Virus record (IMG/VR): IMGVR_UViG_3300037628_000131
Coordinates: 1-45,272 of that record
From: a virus
DNA length: 45,272 nt
Direction: 5' to 3' (one strand)
A program made the position numbers and the translations under genes. This document shows, in pieces, positions 32,183 through 39,230 of the stretch (its first letter is position 1; each line of letters opens with the position of its first letter). The notes under the pieces were generated by a model that saw nothing but the letters and a program-made list of their open reading frames with translations, made no database searches and was not told the DNA's origin.

Positions 32183-32649
32183 TATGCTTCCTTTCCATTC
32201 TCTGCGGGCATAGCTCTACCCTCTTCCCCTTGGTATAACCAATCGCCAGTTAGGCAAAGCCGTTAGGCCGGGTACTCGTAGTTCCCAGAGAAGCATTCAG
32301 GCCCTTCTCTACAATGCACAGTCACTAACTAAGATTGCCTTTTGTGCCTACAACCAAAAATTGGTCGCCAAGGTGTCCGGTTCTATGGGTCACGAGTGCC
32401 GGAACATTTGTTTTGCCATACTAAGCAATGACTGCTTTATTCTGGAGGGAAGTTTCGAACACGATAAACTTCGCCTAAAAAAACTCGGTAATCTGGGGGG
32501 ATTTGGTCTGTTAAGACTGCGCTCCCGACAAGCGATCCGACAAATAAGAAGAAGACTGGGGCAGGGATGTGTCGGGCATCCCGTTTCGAAGCTATGCTTT
32601 ATAGCCCCGTCTGTGTGTAGTATACGCGCATTGTTGGTTGGCGCAAGGG
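32183..32649 (-). ncRNA. Hairpin-rich noncoding stretch, candidate structured RNA
   Basis: No convincing gene lies in these 467 bp between a complete 123-aa gene and the HNH gene. The stretch is dense in local inverted repeats: AGAGAAG/CTTCTCT (32287-32310), GAAGTTT/AAACTTC (32449-32472), TTGG/CCAA, GGC/GCC, and a three-way junction at 32553-32612. In the junction an outer stem (AGAC-GGGGC with GCCCC-GTCT, one bulge) encloses the hairpins CTAT/ATAG and GGGATG/CATCCC. Strand is assigned from the flanking genes. I find no group I intron P7 core (such as AGACTA with TAGTC), no tRNA and no CRISPR. A structured RNA or an origin of replication are both possible. Confidence 0.45.
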
Positions 32650-33021
32650 TTAATCTGCTACGCGGCGCGCTTGTTGTGTAAACGGATCGTAATCAGCATT
32701 ATTTGTGATGATATATTGACCCGGAGTAACAACCTGTTCGGCGTGCGGAGTTCCTGCGCTCTGCTTGAGAGAAACTGGCTCATTAACAATAGCGTACAAC
32801 ACTTTCATGCCTTTTTCTATCCCTTGGTACATCTGCACGCCTACGCGGTCTAAAACGTGATTGTGCCCGCTTTCACTATGCCCGACAATAAAGACGCCGT
32901 TCTCTGGTTCGAAAGGTTCAAGGGTTTTTACATCGACAGAACCCCCCGTTATTTTGAGGAAATTAACTTCGCCGTGTGCATTTGTTGCTTTTAGTGATTT
33001 AACATTTTTATAAATACTCAT
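32650..33021 (-). CDS. Unknown beta-rich phage protein
   Basis: A 123-aa protein (MSIYKNVKSLKATNAHGEVN ... EPENGVFIVGHSESGHNHVL). The 'GVfIVGHSESGHnHVld' segment and the C-terminal AEQVVTPGQYIITNNADYDP are conserved-looking and resemble a group of small phage proteins (recollection) found beside the repeat protein encoded upstream here. It starts 4 nt after that gene's stop. Function unknown. Confidence 0.6.
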   Translation of the reverse strand: MSIYKNVKSLKATNAHGEVNFLKITGGSVDVKTLEPFEPENGVFIVGHSESGHNHVLDRVGVQMYQGIEKGMKVLYAIVNEPVSLKQSAGTPHAEQVVTPGQYIITNNADYDPFTQQARRVAD

Positions 33022-33024
33022 GAT

Positions 33025-35178
33025 CTAGCTCCGTTGCTGTGGTTTGGTGTAAAGTTTTGCTGGTACGTTTGCGTGCCATGCATGCGCATGGTGTAGGTTT
33101 GGAACGTCTAGTTCCCTTTTATTTACAGCCTCCATCATTTCTCCGTTTCTGGGGCAGGTAAATTTTAAATAGAACTCTGCCTCTGGCAAGTCTGGCATTT
33201 TTATTTCTATTAAATCACCTATTTCAGGGTCAAGTGAACTGTCAATAATTTTATGGTTCAAACTGTCAAGCATCTTGTGCACGCCAATTATAGCGCACCC
33301 GGCTGCCCTCTGCTCGACATTTTTGCAGGATAAAACTTCTTGTGGTGATAAGTTTTCTTTGTCTTCAATCCAATGGCTAGGAACAGATACCCCGTGCCAA
33401 TTGTAAACCTTCCAACCGTCAGAAAACTCAATTGTAGGACCGTCATCATTATGGGGACGATTATTAAAATCAAACACCAATGAAGTTGGCCTTTCACAAA
33501 CAAAGGCCACGTCTGGGTAAAAATATCCCCACCCGCATTCAGTCACATATTTCCAATACGCATCAAAATGGCCTTGTTTGTCGTATTTAACGCCTATCAT
33601 TTGGCCGAACCTATAAAATGCCATCCACGGCATATCTTGCCCGCCCCAGAAATATGTGTTGGTGTAAACATTACCGAGGTTTTCCCCGAGGTTGTCCCTG
33701 AGGTTTTCCCTGAGGTTGGCCCAGAGGTTGGCCCAGAGGTTGGCCCTGAGGTTGGCCCAGAGGTTGGCCCCGAGGTTGTCCCCGAGGTTTTCCCAGAGGT
33801 TGTCCCCGAGGTTGGCCCCGAGGTTGGCCCAGAGGTTGTCCCTGAGGTTGTCCCTGAGGTTTTCCCCGAGGTTGTCCCCGAGGTTGGCCCTGAGGTTTTC
33901 CCCGAGGTTGTCCCCGAGGTTGGCCCTGAGGTTTTCCCCGAGGTTGTCCCCGAGGTTGGCCCTGAGGTTTTCCCCGAGGTTGTCCCCGAGGTTGTCCCAG
34001 AGGTTGTCCCTGAGGTTGGCCCCGAGGTTGGCCCAGAGGTTGGCCCCGAGGTTGGCCCCGAGGTTGGCCCAGAGGTTTTCCCCGAGGTTGTCCCCGAGGT
34101 TGGCCCTGAGGTTGGCCCCGAGGTTGTCCCCGAGGTTGGCCCTGAGGTTGTCCCCGAGGTTGGCCCTGAGGTTGGCCCAGAGGTTGGCCCCGAGGTTGGC
34201 CCAGAGGTTGGCCCTGAGGTTGTCCCCGAGGTTGTCCCTGAGGTTTTCCCCGAGGTTGTCCCCGAGGTTGGCCCTGAGGTTTTCCCCGAGGTTGTCCCCG
34301 AGGTTGTCCCCGAGGTTGGCCCTGAGGTTTTCCCCGAGGTTGTCCCCGAGGTTGTCCCTGAGGTTTTCCCCGAGGTTGTCCCCGAGGTTGTCCCAGAGGT
34401 TGTCCCTGAGGTTGTCCCCGAGGTTGGCCCAGAGGTTGGCCCCGAGGTTGGCCCTGAGGTTGGCCCTGAGGTTGGCCCCGAGGTTGTCCCTGAGGTTGGC
34501 CCAGAGGTTGGCCCAGAGGTTGTCCCCGAGGTTGGCCCAGAGGTTGTCCCTGAGGTTGGCCCCGAGGTTTTCCCTGAGGTTGGCCCTGAGGTTGTCCCTG
34601 AGGTTGTCCCTGAGGTTGTCCCCGAGGTTGTCCCCGAGGTTGGCCCAGAGGTTGTCCCAGAGGTTGTCCCTGAGGTTGTCCCCGAGGTTGGCCCAGAGGT
34701 TGTCCCCGAGGTTGGCCCCGAGGTTGTCCCCGAGGTTTTCCCCGAGGTTGTCCCCGAGGTTGTCCCAGAGGTTGTCCCTGAGGTTTTCCCCGAGGTTGTC
34801 CCCGAGGTTTTCCCAGAGGTTGTCCCCGAGGTTGGCCCCGAGGTTGTCCCCGAGGTTGGCCCAGAGGTTGGCCCCGAGGTTGGCCCTGAGGTTGTCCCCG
34901 AGGTTGGCCCAGAGGTTGTCCCTGAGGTTGTCCCTGAGGTTTTCCCCGAGGTTGTTATTCATTAAAATAGCGCGCATGAGCAAAGCCTGTGCTGGGGATT
35001 GTGCAACGAGAATAATTTTTGGCGCATCAAGACCAGCACTTATATAAAGGTTTGTTACAGCGTCCTTCGCAGCATCCCGGTTTATGGGCTTAGTCGAGAG
35101 ACCGATAGCTCTACATTCCTCCCTAAATATAGGCAACATTTCTTTCTGTTCGTCGGTTAGCTCTGTTATTTTTGTCAC
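33025..35178 (-). CDS. Tetrapeptide-repeat protein with DUF6745-like ends
   Basis: A 717-aa protein. Residues 1-75 form a globular N-domain (LTDEQKEMLPIFREECRAIG ... IILVAQSPAQALLMRAIL). Residues 76-501 are 107 consecutive N-L-x-x units with x1 = G, R or W and x2 = D, A or E. A C-domain follows (TYFWGGQDMPWMAFYRFGQM ... DGWKVYNWHGVSVPSHWIED), which I believe belongs to the DUF6745 family of phage and bacterial proteins. Leu and Asn every fourth residue could form a long solenoid or a single long amphipathic helix. It is not a pentapeptide-repeat protein (period four, not five). Function unknown. Confidence 0.85.
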   Translation of the reverse strand: MTKITELTDEQKEMLPIFREECRAIGLSTKPINRDAAKDAVTNLYISAGLDAPKIILVAQSPAQALLMRAILMNNNLGENLRDNLRDNLWANLGDNLRANLGANLWANLGDNLGANLGDNLWENLGDNLGENLRDNLWDNLGDNLGENLGDNLGANLGDNLWANLGDNLRDNLWDNLWANLGDNLGDNLRDNLRDNLRANLRENLGANLRDNLWANLGDNLWANLWANLRDNLGANLRANLRANLGANLWANLGDNLRDNLWDNLGDNLGENLRDNLGDNLGENLRANLGDNLGDNLGENLRANLGDNLGENLRDNLGDNLRANLWANLGANLWANLRANLGDNLRANLGDNLGANLRANLGDNLGENLWANLGANLGANLWANLGANLRDNLWDNLGDNLGENLRANLGDNLGENLRANLGDNLGENLRANLGDNLGENLRDNLRDNLWANLGANLGDNLWENLGDNLGANLWANLRANLWANLWANLRENLRDNLGENLGNVYTNTYFWGGQDMPWMAFYRFGQMIGVKYDKQGHFDAYWKYVTECGWGYFYPDVAFVCERPTSLVFDFNNRPHNDDGPTIEFSDGWKVYNWHGVSVPSHWIEDKENLSPQEVLSCKNVEQRAAGCAIIGVHKMLDSLNHKIIDSSLDPEIGDLIEIKMPDLPEAEFYLKFTCPRNGEMMEAVNKRELDVPNLHHAHAWHANVPAKLYTKPQQRS
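33676..34959. repeat. 12-bp tandem repeat array, 107 units
   Basis: The plus-strand unit is GAGGTT-(GT/GG/TT)CCC-(C/T/A). The hexamer GAGGTT recurs 107 times at exact 12-base spacing from 33676 to 34948 with no indel. On the coding (minus) strand it reads AAC CTC xGG GNN, where x is G, A or T and the last codon is GAC, GCC or GAA. All nine combinations occur. The array also leaves two long antisense frames open, which are by-products of the repeat. Confidence 0.97.
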
Positions 35179-35501
35179 GTCTTATCCCCTTTGTCTGCAA
35201 TGTGTGCGGTTATCATGGCTTTGTATGCCTTTGCCATTGTTATGACGCATTGCGAGTAACCTCTACCGGGCTTACATGCGCCGTTAATCATTGCCTTCGT
35301 CTCCACTTTGGGCATAGGCACATAGCCTGCATCGTCTAGCGCCTTGGCTACTTCTTTAGCGGCGGGCAAATACGCGGTGAATAAATAATCTTCCTCCCCG
35401 TTAAAATGGATAACCCTACAATCAGGACTAAGCCTAGCAAAGCTACATAATCCGCGCGCGACTTCCTCTATGGCTTTATTGTCCACCACCTCCACCTCCA
35501 C
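35175..35501 (-). CDS. Small unknown protein with GTG start
   Basis: A protein of up to 108 aa (VEVEVVDNKAIEEVARGLCS ... VPMPKVETKAMINGACKPGR). The start is one of several GTGs in a GGAGGT-repeat shared with the 3' end of the upstream gene (35501, 35495 or 35489). The repeat also supplies the Shine-Dalgarno. Helical and beta mixed with four cysteines; no family recognised. It overlaps the repeat protein start by 4 nt. Confidence 0.55.
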   Translation of the reverse strand: MEVEVVDNKAIEEVARGLCSFARLSPDCRVIHFNGEEDYLFTAYLPAAKEVAKALDDAGYVPMPKVETKAMINGACKPGRGYSQCVITMAKAYKAMITAHIADKGDKT

Positions 35502-35829
35502 CTCCTGCTGGTGATATGTCTGCGGGGTCGCAATAGTGGGTTACTCCTATGAATTCCCAACTTTCAGGCGCATTCATATCATTTTCAGGGCTATCACCAG
35601 TAGTAGGTGAATATCCATAAGCCTCAATTGTTCCGGTAATATCTAAGCATGCCCACATCTTACCACTTGGCGCTATTTTTCCTTTAGGCCACGTATCAGG
35701 CTTATCAGCATCGAACGGGTGCCACGCTGCATCCACAATGTCCTGTGCCACCTGTTTGTGGTCGCGGGTGTGCTGTGTGAATAATGCCCAGCTGTTTAAC
35801 CCGGCTTTTGCCATTTTGTTGCTAACCAT
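35476..35829 (-). CDS. Unknown protein with polyglycine tail
   Basis: A 117-aa protein (MVSNKMAKAGLNSWALFTQH then TRDHKQVAQDIVDAAWHPFD). Its last 14 residues are ISPAGGGGGGGGQ-like, made by a GGAGGT microsatellite. The start at 35829 follows GAGGGAAG and overlaps the upstream stop. A gene this variable at its 3' end could change length by slippage. Function unknown. Confidence 0.55.
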   Translation of the reverse strand: MVSNKMAKAGLNSWALFTQHTRDHKQVAQDIVDAAWHPFDADKPDTWPKGKIAPSGKMWACLDITGTIEAYGYSPTTGDSPENDMNAPESWEFIGVTHYCDPADISPAGGGGGGGGQ

Positions 35830-35971
35830 CGTCTTCCCTCATTTTTCTGGCGGCTTCAATTATGGTTTGCCGCTTTGTCTTAGGAACGCGAACACCAACT
35901 TTCACAATGTCCGCAGCGTCTTGGCGCTCTTTGTAAGCGGCCTCTGCTGATACTTGGCTGTCTATTCTCAT
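35822..35971 (-). CDS. 49-aa basic protein, unknown function
   Basis: A short frame, MRIDSQVSAEAAYKERQDAA then DIVKVGVRVPKTKRQTIIEA ARKMREDDG. It is charged and helical, with a ribbon-helix-helix-like 'VRvPktkrqtIieaar' ending. The ATG overlaps the in-frame end of the DUF551-like gene (ATGA) and the stop overlaps the next start. The overlaps support translation. It may be a small DNA-binding protein. Confidence 0.55.
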   Translation of the reverse strand: MRIDSQVSAEAAYKERQDAADIVKVGVRVPKTKRQTIIEAARKMREDDG

Positions 35972-36225
35972 GAATTAGCTTTTACGGTCGTTGGTGCTTT
36001 AGGTAGGGGCTTCCAGTGTGTGGCATCATCTCACATTCCAACATACCCGTCGTGAGGCTCAGTCCACCCATCTACATCGGGGTTTTCCTCCATGTCATCC
36101 CGAATTGAGTCGGCCCCTTTAACCCACTCAACAACAACCTGCGTAGGGTCATCTGGAAATGGAACGAAAACTAAAATTTCAGTCCCGTCTTTTGGCGCTG
36201 TTTCAATTGGAAGCCAATCACTCAT
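35968..36225 (-). pseudogene. DUF551-like small protein interrupted by an in-frame TGA
   Basis: The 5' part (MSDWLPIETAPKDGTEILVF ... DGWTEPHDGYVGM, 64 aa) matches the DUF551-type opening 'W.pIetaPkdGt.iLvf'. It ends at TGA 36031-36033. Without changing frame, the next codons read DDATHWKPLPKAPTTVKANS, which is exactly the expected family ending 'aTHWmPLP.pP'. The true stop at 35968 then overlaps the next ATG. So a single nonsense codon (TGG to TGA would restore Trp) separates two parts of one gene. It may be decay or read-through. Confidence 0.75.
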
Positions 36226-36251
36226 GTTTTCTCTCCGTTGTTTCTATAAAC

Positions 36252-36281
36252 ATAATATGGTAGCCCATATCATATAGTCAA
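36252..36281 (-). promoter_or_regulatory. Sigma70-type promoter for the leftward small-gene operon
   Basis: On the minus strand TTGACT, an 18-nt spacer and TATTAT, about 25-30 bp before the DUF551-like start. It follows a non-coding gap after the NinB-like gene, so it probably restarts transcription of the genes from 36225 leftwards. Confidence 0.65.
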
Positions 36282-36319
36282 GCACTAAATGTAAAACACA
36301 GCATTTATTTTGGGGAAGT

Positions 36320-36358
36320 GGGGCCAGCGCGAGGAAGGGGGAGAGAAGCGCTGACCCC
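36320..36358. terminator. Stem-loop between two leftward operons
   Basis: An 11-bp stem with one mismatch (GGGGCCAGCGC / GCGCTGACCCC), 17-nt loop, TTT on its plus-strand side. It stands 64 nt after the NinB-like stop and before the promoter at 36252-36281. On the minus strand the following bases are not U-rich, so it would be a weak intrinsic terminator or an mRNA-stabilising stem. Confidence 0.5.
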
Positions 36359-36421
36359 TTTAAGTTACACGGACCGTTGATACAAAGCCCGGTGCTAGTA
36401 TACACGGTTGTTAAAATATGG

Positions 36422-36871
36422 CTAATCGTTTCTCAATGCGTCATCAGGATGCCTCAATACAAGCCCCTGCGCCGTGTACGTGCTGTATATCTCGTTTGTG
36501 TATTCCACCATTTGCTTTGTCTTCATCAAGCGCGATACCGGGAACCCGAACGGCTCAGACATCATTTTAAGCTGTTGCTCGTAAGGCCAAGGCGCTATGT
36601 GTTCGAGATAGAACGCCTTGTATTCATCATCAGCCGCGCACAGTATTGGTACACCGATTTCAAGCTTACACCGTGCCTCGTATTCCTTCTGTGTCATGTC
36701 GCCTTGGTCTGCAAGCTGGCGCAGGTACCCATGATAAAGCCTGTTCTGTGCATTAGAGCGCGGCGCACCCTGTTTTATGCTCACAGTGAAAGGTGTTTTA
36801 CCACGGGACATAACCCGCAGACATGCGCGGTGTCTGTCTTCAGGTCCGCGTACTATGATTTGTTCAGCCAT
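36422..36871 (-). CDS. NinB-like recombination protein
   Basis: A 149-aa protein. It has the opening and first helix of the NinB/Orf family: TPFTVSIKQGAPRSNAQNRL YHGYLRQLADQG, then EARCKLEIGVPIL, with later YTNEIYSTYTAQGLVLRHPD. Lambda Orf/NinB binds ssDNA-SSB and helps recombinases load. Here it is coupled by TGATG to the annealing protein, which suits that task. ATG 36871 is taken over the GTG one codon earlier. Similarity is moderate by eye. Confidence 0.65.
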   Translation of the reverse strand: MAEQIIVRGPEDRHRACLRVMSRGKTPFTVSIKQGAPRSNAQNRLYHGYLRQLADQGDMTQKEYEARCKLEIGVPILCAADDEYKAFYLEHIAPWPYEQQLKMMSEPFGFPVSRLMKTKQMVEYTNEIYSTYTAQGLVLRHPDDALRND

Positions 36872-37641
36872 CACATATCACCGGGGAATTCTTCACGGCT
36901 TCTAGTGCCTATCCGCGCAAGTTCAACACAGCTATTTATTTGTGCAAACCATTTCGGCGCGCCTTTTTCCAGCTGTGCCAAGATGTCTGTTGATTTATCC
37001 AGAAGCGCGGCAATCTCATGGTGTTCGCCTTCTTTTTCTATGATTTTCAAACCCATCAAGATTGCGCGCGCACCTTTTTCAAGGTCACCGTCCGTGCGCG
37101 GCGCTTGCTGTTCGCCATGCTCTGCGCCTGGTGGGTTTTGCAGTGGTGTTTTTTGCGTAGGTGTTGCACCATCATTAGCATGAAGGTCGCCCTTGTGCCA
37201 TAAATCCAAAGCCATGCCGAAACGCATACCGGCATTTCTGAGCGCATCGCCAATCATTTCTTTTGTAGCATTTGTGCCTGTCTTGCCTTGAGCATCACCG
37301 ACGCCAAGCCGCATTACACCACACACGGTTAATTTAATCCACAACTCACCGCTAACGATAGCAGGCAACCCCCCATTGGTGACGGCCATCGGTTCCCAAT
37401 TCCACTTAGGGTCCGCATCCAAAAGCCTGTCTGTAAGTGGAGCATGTCCAACATAATCAAGGTGAACAACGTCCGGGTGATGCCATTGCTTGCACACACC
37501 GCACCGTATCCCCGCCCTAAAATCAGCTCTGACTTCATCAGTCTGCTTTTTCGTTGGCTTGGGAAGCTTTCCGATTTGGTTCTCAGGGAACGGCTCACGC
37601 AACAACTCAAGGCCGGTTTTCTTCTTTGGTTTATCAGTCAT
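36871..37641 (-). CDS. Rad52/Sak-like ssDNA-annealing protein
   Basis: A 256-aa protein whose central region (residues 60-155) reads YVGHAPLTDRLLDADPKWNW EP, LWIKLTVCGVMRLGVGDAQG then KTGTNATKEMIGDALRNAGM RFGMALDLWHKGD. This is the Rad52/Rad22 core: 'yi..h...drLn...g..W...', a strand pair, and '...a.sDAlkrAg..fG.g..lw'. Annealing proteins of this type promote strand annealing and invasion in phages. The C-terminal third is linker plus helical. It belongs to an operon with a coiled-coil protein and NinB-like protein. Confidence 0.85.
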   Translation of the reverse strand: MTDKPKKKTGLELLREPFPENQIGKLPKPTKKQTDEVRADFRAGIRCGVCKQWHHPDVVHLDYVGHAPLTDRLLDADPKWNWEPMAVTNGGLPAIVSGELWIKLTVCGVMRLGVGDAQGKTGTNATKEMIGDALRNAGMRFGMALDLWHKGDLHANDGATPTQKTPLQNPPGAEHGEQQAPRTDGDLEKGARAILMGLKIIEKEGEHHEIAALLDKSTDILAQLEKGAPKWFAQINSCVELARIGTRSREEFPGDM

Positions 37642-38381
37642 ACCACGCTCTTTTCTTCTTTAACGTTGAACCCTGGAATCTCACGACTTCCAGTACCTAC
37701 ATCTTTTGCCGCAAGTTCATTCACTAGATTTTCGAAAGCAACCCTGTCAATCTTCCAGTAATGCCCGATTGCAAGTTTCAAATCCACAAGCTGCGGCGTG
37801 TAAGATGCTCGCAATGAAGATGCTCGCCCAAACCCACCGGAAGCCTTAACTCTTGTGGTTTCAAGCTTTGTTGCAGCCGTATCAGCCTTTTTGGCATCAG
37901 CTAATTTTGCCTCAGCTTCTTCGCGGGCCTTTAGGTTGGCTGTTTCTTGTGCCTTGCGTAATTCTTCCATTGCGATGCGTTGCTGTTCTTCAGCTTCCTT
38001 GCGGGCCTTTTCAGCTTCTGCTTGACGCTCCTTTTCAAGATGTACCAGCCACGGAAGAAGGGCTTTTTTGCAAGAGCCTATAGCAAGATCACACTTGCCT
38101 TTGTCTTTCTGAATGAGTGGATTGTACCGTTTTTGTATTTCACTCTTGCCATCATCAAAAGGCTTGGCCTCCTTTTTCCGGTCCTTGTCGGCAGCCTTCT
38201 GAGCATTCTGTATCATGCGCATTAGTTTTTGCAGGCTATCAGCCTCGCCTTGCGTTGAAATTGGATCGCCGTCAAGCCAGTCTTCAGCCTGTTGGTAAAG
38301 GTCAAGAATAGCCTCTTGAGATTTTTCAAACGGTGTAGGCTCTGGTGGGTTGTTGTCACCGGCTTTTGGTGTATCGGTCAT
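37638..38381 (-). CDS. Coiled-coil protein, recombination operon
   Basis: A 247-aa charged protein. The middle (residues 110-170) is a long Glu/Ala/Lys coiled coil (ERQAEAEKARKEAEEQQRIA). The C-terminus has LVDLKLAIGHYWKIDRVAFE NLVNELAAKD. Phage proteins of this layout are often found beside Sak or Bet annealing proteins and may work as their partner nuclease-replacing or DNA-holding factor. No catalytic motif is present. It is coupled to the Sak-like gene by ATGA. Confidence 0.6.
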   Translation of the reverse strand: MTDTPKAGDNNPPEPTPFEKSQEAILDLYQQAEDWLDGDPISTQGEADSLQKLMRMIQNAQKAADKDRKKEAKPFDDGKSEIQKRYNPLIQKDKGKCDLAIGSCKKALLPWLVHLEKERQAEAEKARKEAEEQQRIAMEELRKAQETANLKAREEAEAKLADAKKADTAATKLETTRVKASGGFGRASSLRASYTPQLVDLKLAIGHYWKIDRVAFENLVNELAAKDVGTGSREIPGFNVKEEKSVV

Positions 38382-38383
38382 GA

Positions 38384-38698
38384 TTATTCCCCTTTTGCTT
38401 TTGCTATGGCTGCGTTTAACGTGCTGCGTAGGTTTTGAATTTCTTGCGTTGGTGGGCTGTCGCCTTCATAAAGCGCCAATACAAACCGGGCTGACACCTC
38501 AAGCGCCGCTAACAGGTCTTCATGCGCGTTGTAACGCTTGGCTATTTCATGGGCGTTCTTCTTTGCGTTCTTGAAGGCCCTAAATCTGCTGGGACCGGTT
38601 GAAATAACAGCATAAAAATCACAGATTAATTCACTGGTGTCTTCATCTTGAATCCAAAATACACGATGTTTTTTTGAGCGTCTTACTTCGATCTTCAA
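38384..38698 (-). CDS. Small unknown protein, early operon
   Basis: A 104-aa basic protein (MKIEVRRSKKHRVFWIQDED ... AFKNAKKNAHEIAKRYNAHE DLLAALE). The 'nAk.iA.ryNaheDLLaALe' piece is a common motif of small phage proteins of unknown role. It lies 2 nt before the coiled-coil gene and overlaps the previous gene by ATGA. Confidence 0.6.
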   Translation of the reverse strand: MKIEVRRSKKHRVFWIQDEDTSELICDFYAVISTGPSRFRAFKNAKKNAHEIAKRYNAHEDLLAALEVSARFVLALYEGDSPPTQEIQNLRSTLNAAIAKAKGE

Positions 38699-38955
38699 CG
38701 GCCTTCTCCCAATGTTATATATGTGGATGGAGTTTCGTCTTTAATGGCCTGTATCTGCCTATCAAATGACGCCAAGCACTTCAGGTACGCTTTGACCATC
38801 CCGTTTTTTGCAGGGTCAAAATTAGCTCTTTCTTCATCAGACCAATACGGCCCGTCAATGTGAGTTTCTGACCATATGAAAAGCTCGTCAACGCGTTTTC
38901 TGAAAGCGGCCCTTGTCTCGTTGACTTCATCAATCTGAATTTGTTTGTAATCCAC
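38695..38955 (-). CDS. Small unknown protein, early operon
   Basis: An 86-aa acidic helical protein (MDYKQIQIDEVNETRAAFRK then RVDELFIWSETHIDGPYWSD). It overlaps the previous gene's 3' end by 26 nt and the next by 4. Unknown function. Confidence 0.55.
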   Translation of the reverse strand: MDYKQIQIDEVNETRAAFRKRVDELFIWSETHIDGPYWSDEERANFDPAKNGMVKAYLKCLASFDRQIQAIKDETPSTYITLGEGR

Positions 38956-39115
38956 GGCGGCGCTCCTTTACTATGAATGCTGTTTGGACAGAACACTTTA
39001 CAGAACAATAAGCATCACCGTCACCAATGATGTGAGCATCTTCCTCGTCCCAGATTTCAGTGTCGCAACCTGTGCAAGTTTTCCAGAACTTTCTGTCATC
39101 ACCTGTGTAATACAT
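38930..39115 (-). CDS. Small zinc-ribbon protein, first gene of the leftward operon
   Basis: A 61-aa protein (MYYTGDDRKFWKTCTGCDTE IWDEEDAHIIGDGDAYCSVK CSVQTAFIVKERR). C-x2-C at 14 and 17 and C-x3-C at 37 and 41 give a compact zinc-ribbon-like arrangement. The ATG at 39115 is supported by a strong Shine-Dalgarno (AGGAGAGAG) and lies just after a promoter. It would be among the first proteins made after leftward transcription begins. Confidence 0.65.
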   Translation of the reverse strand: MYYTGDDRKFWKTCTGCDTEIWDEEDAHIIGDGDAYCSVKCSVQTAFIVKERRRGLQTNSD

Positions 39116-39134
39116 GTTCTCTCTCCTTACACCC

Positions 39135-39163
39135 AACATAATCACACTGTGTTTGTAATGCAA
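39135..39163 (-). promoter_or_regulatory. Leftward early promoter
   Basis: On the minus strand TTGCAT, 17-nt spacer and TATGTT, about 20 nt before the zinc-ribbon gene. The core includes the palindrome ACACTGTGT, and the 11-mer TGTGTTTGTAA of this promoter recurs in the opposite promoter at about 39225. It could be an operator shared by both. Confidence 0.55.
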
Positions 39164-39195
39164 GCTATTTAATATGCACGATGTGTTTTTAATTG

Positions 39196-39224
39196 TTGAC
39201 ATGGGTTTGAATGTGTGGTTATAT
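39196..39224 (+). promoter_or_regulatory. Strong rightward sigma70 promoter
   Basis: TTGACA, 17-nt spacer and TTATAT, a near-consensus promoter. It faces away from the leftward promoter 33 bp apart and is followed by a structured leader and the plus-strand operon. The downstream copy of TGTGTTTGTAA overlaps the expected transcription start, a place where a regulator would repress. Confidence 0.75.
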
Positions 39225-39230
39225 GTGTTT

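Noticed and set aside
32400-32620. tRNA genes suggested by TTCGAA-containing loops
   Set aside because: No 5-bp T-stem or 7-bp acceptor stem could be formed around these loops.
32183-32649. Group I intron containing the HNH gene
   Set aside because: No P7/S-type core (such as AGACTA with TAGTC) was found on either strand, and the flanking genes appear complete rather than split exons. Not excluded by a covariance search, which I cannot run.
33661-34960. CRISPR array
   Set aside because: The period is 12 bp with no spacers, and the array is translated in frame as protein.
33568-34965. Two long plus-strand frames (465 and 451 aa, PEVx and RLxx repeats) antisense to the repeat protein
   Set aside because: They exist only because the 12-bp repeat leaves both other frames open. 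The ends show no protein-like features, and the minus frame alone has globular flanking domains and proper junctions.
36031-36033. UGA reassigned to Trp in this phage
   Set aside because: Many genes here end at TGA with coupled downstream starts, and TGG is used freely for Trp, so a global code change does not fit.
36377-37183. 268-aa plus-strand frame opposite the NinB-like and Sak-like genes
   Set aside because: Antisense to two recognisable proteins; composition is Cys/Arg/Ser rich as in shadow frames.
38781-39008. 75-aa minus frame overlapping the zinc-ribbon and next genes
   Set aside because: It lies in a different frame from two better genes with coupled starts, and has no supporting features.
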